From Ampullaceana balthica (taxonomy: Eukaryota; Mollusca; Gastropoda; Lymnaeidae): a DNA stretch of 64,000 nucleotides. Below the pieces are notes generated by a model, which had not been told where the DNA came from, did not search any database, and was given only the letters and a program-made list of their open reading frames with translations. Positions 58,556-64,000 of the stretch are shown here, piece by piece. Every line of letters starts with the position of its first letter. Within the stretch, counting starts at the first letter, position 1. A program made the position numbers and the translations under genes. The stretch spans positions 1,324,811 to 1,388,810 of the forward strand of contig CALYLW010000169.1 in the NCBI GenBank assembly GCA_944989445.1, given 5' to 3'.

Positions 58556-58795
58556 CTATTCACTGTGTGTTGTCTGTGTTTAATTCTATTCACTGTGCGT
58601 TGTCTGTGTTTAAGTCTATTCACTGTGCGTTGTTTGTTTAATTCTATTCACTGTGTGTTGTCTGTGTTTAATTCTATTCACTGTGTGTTGTCTGTGTTTA
58701 ATGCTATTCACTGTGTGTTGTCTGTGTTTAATTCTATACACTGTGTGTTGTCTGTTTAATTCTATACACTGTGTGTTGTCTATGTTCAATTCTTG
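58556..58795. repeat. 30-bp minisatellite, about 8 copies
   Basis: Units of ttcactgtgtgttgtctgtg + tttaattcta. One or two units have lost 4 bp (ttgtttgttta), which shifts the frame and shows the array is not coding. Confidence 0.92.
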
Positions 58796-58889
58796 TCACA
58801 TATTTAACGCGTTAGAGTTGTGTACACAAATCAGCAAGGTCATCCCTCCCTCTATCTCAATCAAACCCTCCATCACTTAATTACACGCC

Positions 58890-58962
58890 CCAGACCTCAT
58901 TCAACTCCCCACTTCCACTTCATTCAACTCCTCACTTCCACTTCATTCAACTCCCCACGCCC
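58890..58962. repeat. 22-bp minisatellite, 3 copies
   Basis: cattcaactccccacttcca-type units in three copies. Confidence 0.75.
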
Positions 58963-59514
58963 GCTTTCACCTCATCGGTCACATGCTGTAGGTTTCATAA
59001 TGTTGAACAAGTTGACGAGAACAGGAAAGGTGTCTTCATTAGAGGTGCTCAAAATACATACGCTTGGCATAGAAGAGAACACACCTGGTACACACTTCCG
59101 GCGCACACACCAGTCACACATACCCGGTACACACACCTGGGTACTCATGAGTTTAGAGTTGTGGGAGGTGATCACTTACATCATTTTGAGATTTCTAAGA
59201 CACCCCATTCTTGAAGAATCCCTTGTGATGTCATTCAAGTTGTGAAAGATTATGACCCGACAAAAAGTTGGACATCATTCGTAGTTTGTTTGCCCGCTGT
59301 AAAATACGCTCTCGAGTTCAAGGCTCAATTTATTAACCAGCGAGCTTTTTTTTTAGCTGTGTCCCAATACGAGGAAGAGATTGACGAACGTCAAAATAAC
59401 GGCGTGAGCTTGAACATAGTCTACAAAATACAACACACACGACATAAATGAAATGTGAAACAAATGCCCATTTATTTAAGGAAATAATGTATTTCTACTG
59501 TACGAGTTCATTTG

Positions 59515-59820
59515 ACAGGGTATGGCCATCAGCATGACATGTAAACATATACTCGAACTGGTATGGTCATCAGCATGACATGTAAACATATAGGCTACTC
59601 GAACTGGTATGGTCATCAGCATGACATGAATTTATTGACATGTAAACATATACTCGAACTGGTATGGTCATCAGCATGACATGTAAACATATACTCGAAC
59701 TGGTATGGTCATCAGCATGACATGAATTTATTGACATGTAAACATATACTCGAACTGGTATGGTCATCAGCATGACATGTAAACATATACTCGAACTGGT
59801 GTGGTCATCAGCATGACATA
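59515..59820. repeat. 41-bp minisatellite with 57-bp variants
   Basis: Copies of tatggtcatcagcatgacat + gtaaacatatactcgaactgg. Some units have an extra tgaatttattgacat, making a longer form that alternates with the short one. Confidence 0.9.
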
Positions 59821-60089
59821 TAAAAATTCTAATCGTATCTATTGAAGCTAAACCAAAGTACTATCGAAGGAACAGTTCATCAGTTGAATGGTTCCTCACA
59901 CACGAGTCTAAATAATTGTTCCATTGAGTCTCATTGAGGTTATGACTGGTTCACATTTTTTAAGTCACTGGTTGTGACGGCTTTCAAAAGTGACTTAGTG
60001 CCTTTCTTGTCAAACTTCTGCTGCTGACGAGATGATGACGTTGTGATCCATATATTCGCGTCTAAAAGATACCTCAGATGCTTTGGGGT

Positions 60090-60242
60090 CAGGTGCGTCA
60101 CTAGGTGGGTGCGGACCGCACTGGGTGACACCATCACAAAGGGTGTCACCAAAATGTAAAATTCTATATCCCGTTATTTGGTCTGAAAGGGTGACAACAT
60201 GAGCTACCGCACTCGGTGACACCAAAACTAGTGACGCCTCTG
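60090..60242. mobile_element. hAT-type MITE, copy B of the 19,148 family
   Basis: Ends caggtgcgtcactagg and actagtgacgcctctg form inverted repeats. Flanks tttggggt (60,082-60,089) and tttgtggt (60,243-60,250) are an 8-bp duplication with one mismatch, supporting hAT. Reverse complement of this copy matches 19,148-19,337 over ggtgtcacc-rich internal sequence. 153 bp, non-coding. Confidence 0.75.
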
Positions 60243-60528
60243 TTTGTGGTCTCATTTTTGTGTGTGTTTTGTCAAAGATGACAAGACAGTCTGACCCTGT
60301 AATACGTGAAAGTTTGTTGTCACACATGGCCTGGGGGAAGGGGGGAGGCAGCGAGATTAGAACAATCAATGGGACCTTTTAATATTTAAACATTTTTGTG
60401 TTACTTTATGGGTAAAGTATTTTTAACGGAATCCACTTTCCCTTGAAATTATTTTAACTGGGCAAGTTCAAATGATATATACTCCAAATCGGCCCGAATA
60501 CTGCAGTAGACATATTTCGTTTGTAACA

Positions 60529-60754
60529 CAGTGCTGTTAACTCCTGGGAAATTACCCAAGTCGTGGGAATTTTTTTAAAAGCTAAATTAGGCAAATTTAT
60601 AGAAATGGGAATTTATGAGGATTATGCCTTAAATATGGGAATATTTGAGATTGCTTCGCCAACAGAATTTAATGCATTTGGGGATTTTAAGTCTAATTTG
60701 GGAATTTTTTTACTCCTGCCTGGGAAAAGTTGGCACGTTGAGTTAACAGGTCTG
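60529..60754. mobile_element. hAT-type MITE with exact 8-bp duplication
   Basis: Ends cagtgctgttaactcc and gagttaacaggtctg are inverted repeats with two mismatches. The flanks ttgtaaca at 60,521-60,528 and 60,755-60,762 are identical, the 8-bp duplication expected of hAT. 226 bp, AT-rich interior with no coding remnant. Confidence 0.85.
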
Positions 60755-61479
60755 TTGTAACATCTGCTCAAGGTGCTAAGTAAAGAAGATTTTAAAAATT
60801 TTGTTTGCTAAGGTAGTTGTGGAATTTTGCATGATCTCATTGTTTTATTACGGCATACAAATGAAAAATTAATGTACATACGATGCACACACAGCCTCAC
60901 AAACATTTAGAAAGTTCATAGGGAGTGGCGGTAGGGGTTGCCATTGGATTATAATTTTATGGATCAGCCAACAATAGAGTTCGACAACCGACAACCTAAG
61001 GCACGCGTGTCCGACATGACCCGCAGAGCGCTTGTCAAAGGCACACTGATTGCCAAATGGTTACATGACACCACATATGACCCTGCTCAACGATTGGCTG
61101 CGATCCTGCAACACGGATGGCTATTGGCTAGAACCATCATCTTTATCCCTCGATTTCGTCAATGGTTGGTTATCGTAAGTCTTTCGAAAATAGTTTTAAT
61201 TTTTAAAAAAACCAACACAAAAAAACAACAACATTAGATGATAATTAATATAGCATGAATGATTTGGCACTTTGCAATCGTCATGTGTGTTATCTTTCAT
61301 TATTAGTCTCTTAAATCACTTGACAAATTATTTTTTAGTACATCTGAAATCTTATCATTTAAAACGCTGACAACGGCGTTCGATTTGGCACTACTCAAGA
61401 CCTGCTATTTTCAACGTTGCTGCCAAAAATCTTTTATAATGAGAAGCGACCATTGAAGCACTATAATAGGCGCTCTCAT

Positions 61480-61592
61480 GGGCGGCCCTTGATGTGTGTC
61501 ATGGGTGGCCTTTGATGTGTGTCATGGGCGGCCCTTGATGTGTGCCATGTGCGGCCCTTGATGTGTGTCATGTGCGGCCCTTGATGTGTGTC
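61480..61592. repeat. 24-bp minisatellite, about 5 copies
   Basis: Units of ggcccttgatgtgtgtcatg + ggcg/tgcg. Confidence 0.85.
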
Positions 61593-61674
61593 GATGATCA
61601 TGCAGAATTATTGTCAAGCGTTTTAGTCGTGGTTTAAATATGCGACCTAAGTGACACTGATGTTGATGTGGAGT

Positions 61675-61795
61675 AAATGTCACATGCTCGAGTAGTCGCA
61701 TGGTTGAACTGTCACATGGTCAAGTAGTCACGTGGGTTAGCTGTCACGTGGTCGAGATGTCACGTGATTGAGGTGTCACGTGGTCGAGTAGTCCT
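61675..61795. repeat. gtcacgtggtcgag-type short repeats
   Basis: Degenerate 13- to 20-bp units with repeated tcacgtgg or tcacatgg cores, directly downstream (in the sense of transcription) of the receptor stop codon at 61,776 and overlapping its last codons. cacgtg occurs at least four times. Confidence 0.7.
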
Positions 61796-62662
61796 TGGTC
61801 GTGACGATGAGGGTGGCGTGCGACTTCTGACTTCTGTCGAAAACAGTCGCCGTCGGTCTGTAGAAGGTCGTGGTGATCTTCCCTGGGACTCTGCTGGCAC
61901 TGGTCAATGACGACTTCATCATGTCCAACAGAGCTGTCCGGAAATCCCTGGACATGATGCAGTACAGAAGGAAGTTGATGCCGTTGTTGATCAGGGCGAC
62001 AACATCCATGATGTCCCCCAGCGGCAAGTAGACGTCCTGGAAAAAGTTGGGTATGGTCGCCGACAGAACTATGAGAACCGCTTGCGGGAACTCGGTGACG
62101 AGGAACAGTGTGATGACCACCAGCAGCATCCGAGTGGTTCTCGAGTTGTCCTGGTGGCGGCTCTGCTGTCTTCGAACACCAGCGGTCGGCTTGGCGGCGG
62201 TTCGCTTGGCGGGCGGGGTAACGGGTGGCACGTTGAGTTTTACGGTCGGCGAGGGAGGGTGGCGCTGCTTCTTGCAGTTTGCGCACAGAAGTAAGTCTTC
62301 GCTCTCAGAGCCACCGTGTCTGCTGCTGCTGTTGTCCTTGCTGCGGTCAGCGTCGTCCTCGCTGACCCTTGGGGTCAGGGGGTTGCTCTCGTGGTGTTGG
62401 GACGAGTGCTCGGGCGAGGCGTCCAGCTGAGTCTGACCGCACAGGGAGTCGGACGCCCGGCTCTTCTCGTGCCTGGCCAGCATGCGGATGTTGGTCCTGA
62501 GCGTCTTGACCAGCAGGCCGACGTAGACCACCATGAGGATGCATGGCAGGAACTTGGCCAGAGCGCTGTGCACCCACAGGTTCAGCTGTGTGACAAGGCG
62601 GACCTTGGGCGTCCCAAGATACAGCTCTGTGGTCACAAAGTACAGGATGGTCACGTTGGTTT
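61776..62662 (-). CDS. FMRFamide/myosuppressin-type peptide GPCR, last exon (TM5-TM7)
   Basis: Open minus-strand exon of about 295 codons. An acceptor (aaccacacag) at 62,663 gives an entry in mid-codon before ETNVTILYFV. TM5: LNLWVHSALAKFLPCILMVV. TM6: TRMLLVVITLFLVTEFPQAV. TM7: GDIMDVVALINNGINFLLYC, followed by IMSRDFRTALLDM (helix 8). The TEFPQ in TM6 and NNGINFLLYC-MSRDFR in place of NPxxY are features of the FMRFamide/myosuppressin (DMSR) and sex-peptide receptor group of rhodopsin-like receptors. The loop between TM5 and TM6 is about 110 residues, long for this group and Ser/Pro-rich. TM1-TM4 exons are beyond the window on the high-coordinate side. Expected to sit in the plasma membrane and couple to G proteins. 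Confidence 0.88.
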
Positions 62663-64000
62663 CTGTGTGGTTAGATGAATACAAAAATAGATTTAAAGAG
62701 GATTCCGTTTGTTTTTTAGTTTTTGTTTTTAAAAGCAAAAAAGAATGAAAAATACAAAAGTGTCACTTGTTTTGTATTCAAATTAATGCCGGATTTTAAG
62801 TTGAATTTTTAATAGAGCCAAAGTTTAGTTATTTACAGTAAGTTATTTCTAGTTAAAATGACGAAGTTTGGGGAAAGATACCTATCTCATCTATCTATAA
62901 CAGAAGCTCCTTCTTGACAGAAGATTGTTGCGTCCTATGCTTATCCATGTTTTTTCCCTAGTCTTGCATTTTTAATTAAAGTTGTGAATTTTGATAGCGA
63001 GTTGGTTTTCCTGGTTTGATCAGACAACACATACCACGCTCGAATTCCAGACGGGAAGAATGAGAATTCCCAATGTCTTTGCTGTTACGTACGGAATAAG
63101 AAAAGTGTTTTTATCCCTATGTCTATCTGATGGTTGTATTAAGTAATCAGCAGCTAGTAGCTAGACTAAATAAACGTTGAGCCTGAATGCGCGTTAACGA
63201 AGAATGGTGTATAAAATTGACCAATGGTACCAAACACAAGCAGTTTTCTGAGTCCGCTATGTATGGAGACCAAATATAGGCCTGTTGTCAGAAGTGTGGC
63301 GCGCAAAAAAAAGAAAATTTGAGCAGTACTTAAGGGATATAAGAGCTTTGTTGAAGATCATGGTTTAGTTAAGCCCGATATTTTTTCAACAATTTATAAG
63401 AGATGTTTGTGTGCCTTCGTAGCTATGTGATCCTGTTGTATTTAAAAACCACCTTCTGTAAAATGTATATTTACATAAAAGTCCGTAATTACCAGTACCC
63501 CTTATGTTCTCTCGGGTGATTGCTAAATGTTTTTCACAGTGGTCTTTTAATTCACCCCATTATAATTATATCAATAAATGTAATAATATATTTATATGCT
63601 ACAATTAAATAATAATAATACCACCCTTTAAATGGGACTGAAAATCCTTTAAACTAATCAGGATCTATATCTTTGTGTGCCTATACACATATTTGAACAC
63701 GTTTGCTTAGAATCATACTTGTTGGAATATGATTATGTCTCATTTTTCATTTAAAGATAATACAAGAGTATAATTTTAAGGTCCTCTCTTATCTATCGTA
63801 ATATTTAATTTGGATTTTTTTCCTTCTTGCTCCCTCTGAGCCGCACATTATAAAAACGAAAAACGTGTAACTAGGTTCATTATTATTATGTGGGCACGTC
63901 TGCTCGGCTCCCAGTGAGAAGCAAGGGAGGTAATGGAGTGGACATTTTCTACTTCCTCCCCAGGAGTCACCCCTGTTGGTTGTGATTGAAAAGGGATATT
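62663..64000. other. intron of the receptor gene, no other gene seen
   Basis: Between the receptor's last exon and the window edge I find no exon for TM1-TM4 on the minus strand and no other coding frame on either strand. Confidence 0.5.

Noticed and set aside
58820..59245. 141-codon open frame
   Set aside because: Overlaps short satellite repeats and has no domain; composition fits chance.
60938..61237. 99-codon plus-strand open frame with SDMTRRALVKGTLIAKWLHD
   Set aside because: Balanced composition makes it tempting, but there is no recognised family, no neighbouring exon and no conserved motif. A splice donor (gtaagt) inside is possible, so it stays as a weak candidate only.
61744..62748. 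Other open frames overlapping the receptor exon on both strands (180, 127, 120, 76 codons)
   Set aside because: GC-rich shadow frames of the receptor coding sequence.

Overview
The window is animal nuclear DNA: AT-rich, intron-rich and crowded with repeats. There are no operons, no CRISPR array and no bacterial-type genes. The gene and repeat content (a polyamine-type P5B ATPase, a FMRFamide/myosuppressin-type receptor, hAT, PIF/Harbinger and Penelope relics, tRNA-derived SINEs, a Mag-like LTR element) suits a lophotrochozoan. My best guess is a gastropod mollusc, but that is inference from repeat style and not proof.

Layout. From 1 to about 20,300 I see no host gene. This part is a patchwork of at least twelve unrelated minisatellite arrays (units of about 12 to 40 bp), a LINE fragment, a small hAT element at 2,361-2,553, and a 3.3-kb hAT transposon at 14,009-17,292 with an exact 8-bp target duplication. 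A second hAT element, a tRNA-derived SINE and a long (TA)n run lie inside that transposon. From 20,348 to 50,783 (+) runs one large gene of 31 coding exons for a P5B-type P-type ATPase of the ATP13A2/ATP13A3 family (about 1,238 residues, late endosomal/lysosomal polyamine exporter). Splice phases agree across all 30 introns, except that one extra G in exon 13 breaks the frame just before the phosphorylated aspartate. Its introns hold two PIF/Harbinger elements, a Penelope-like relic with a GIY-YIG domain, two tRNA-derived SINEs, small satellites, an antisense broken reading frame at 48,638-49,317, and a complete antisense LTR retroelement at 38,246-41,216. From 50,784 to 61,700 the DNA is mostly non-coding, with more minisatellites, two hAT MITEs and a possible alternative last exon of the ATPase at 55,860-55,960. 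At 61,776-62,662 (-) is the last coding exon of a peptide G-protein-coupled receptor. Its upstream exons lie outside the window.

The most unusual item is the LTR element in intron 20. It has 215-bp LTRs, a 5-bp target duplication GCTAA and a plausible primer-binding site. Its one intact reading frame (393 codons) joins a Gag-like coiled-coil N-terminus to an Arg/Trp/Tyr/Asn repeat region and a C-terminal KH RNA-binding domain. I see no zinc knuckle. A piece of RNase H follows the stop codon, so this looks like an internally deleted, non-autonomous derivative of a Gypsy-type element whose Gag carries a host-like KH module.
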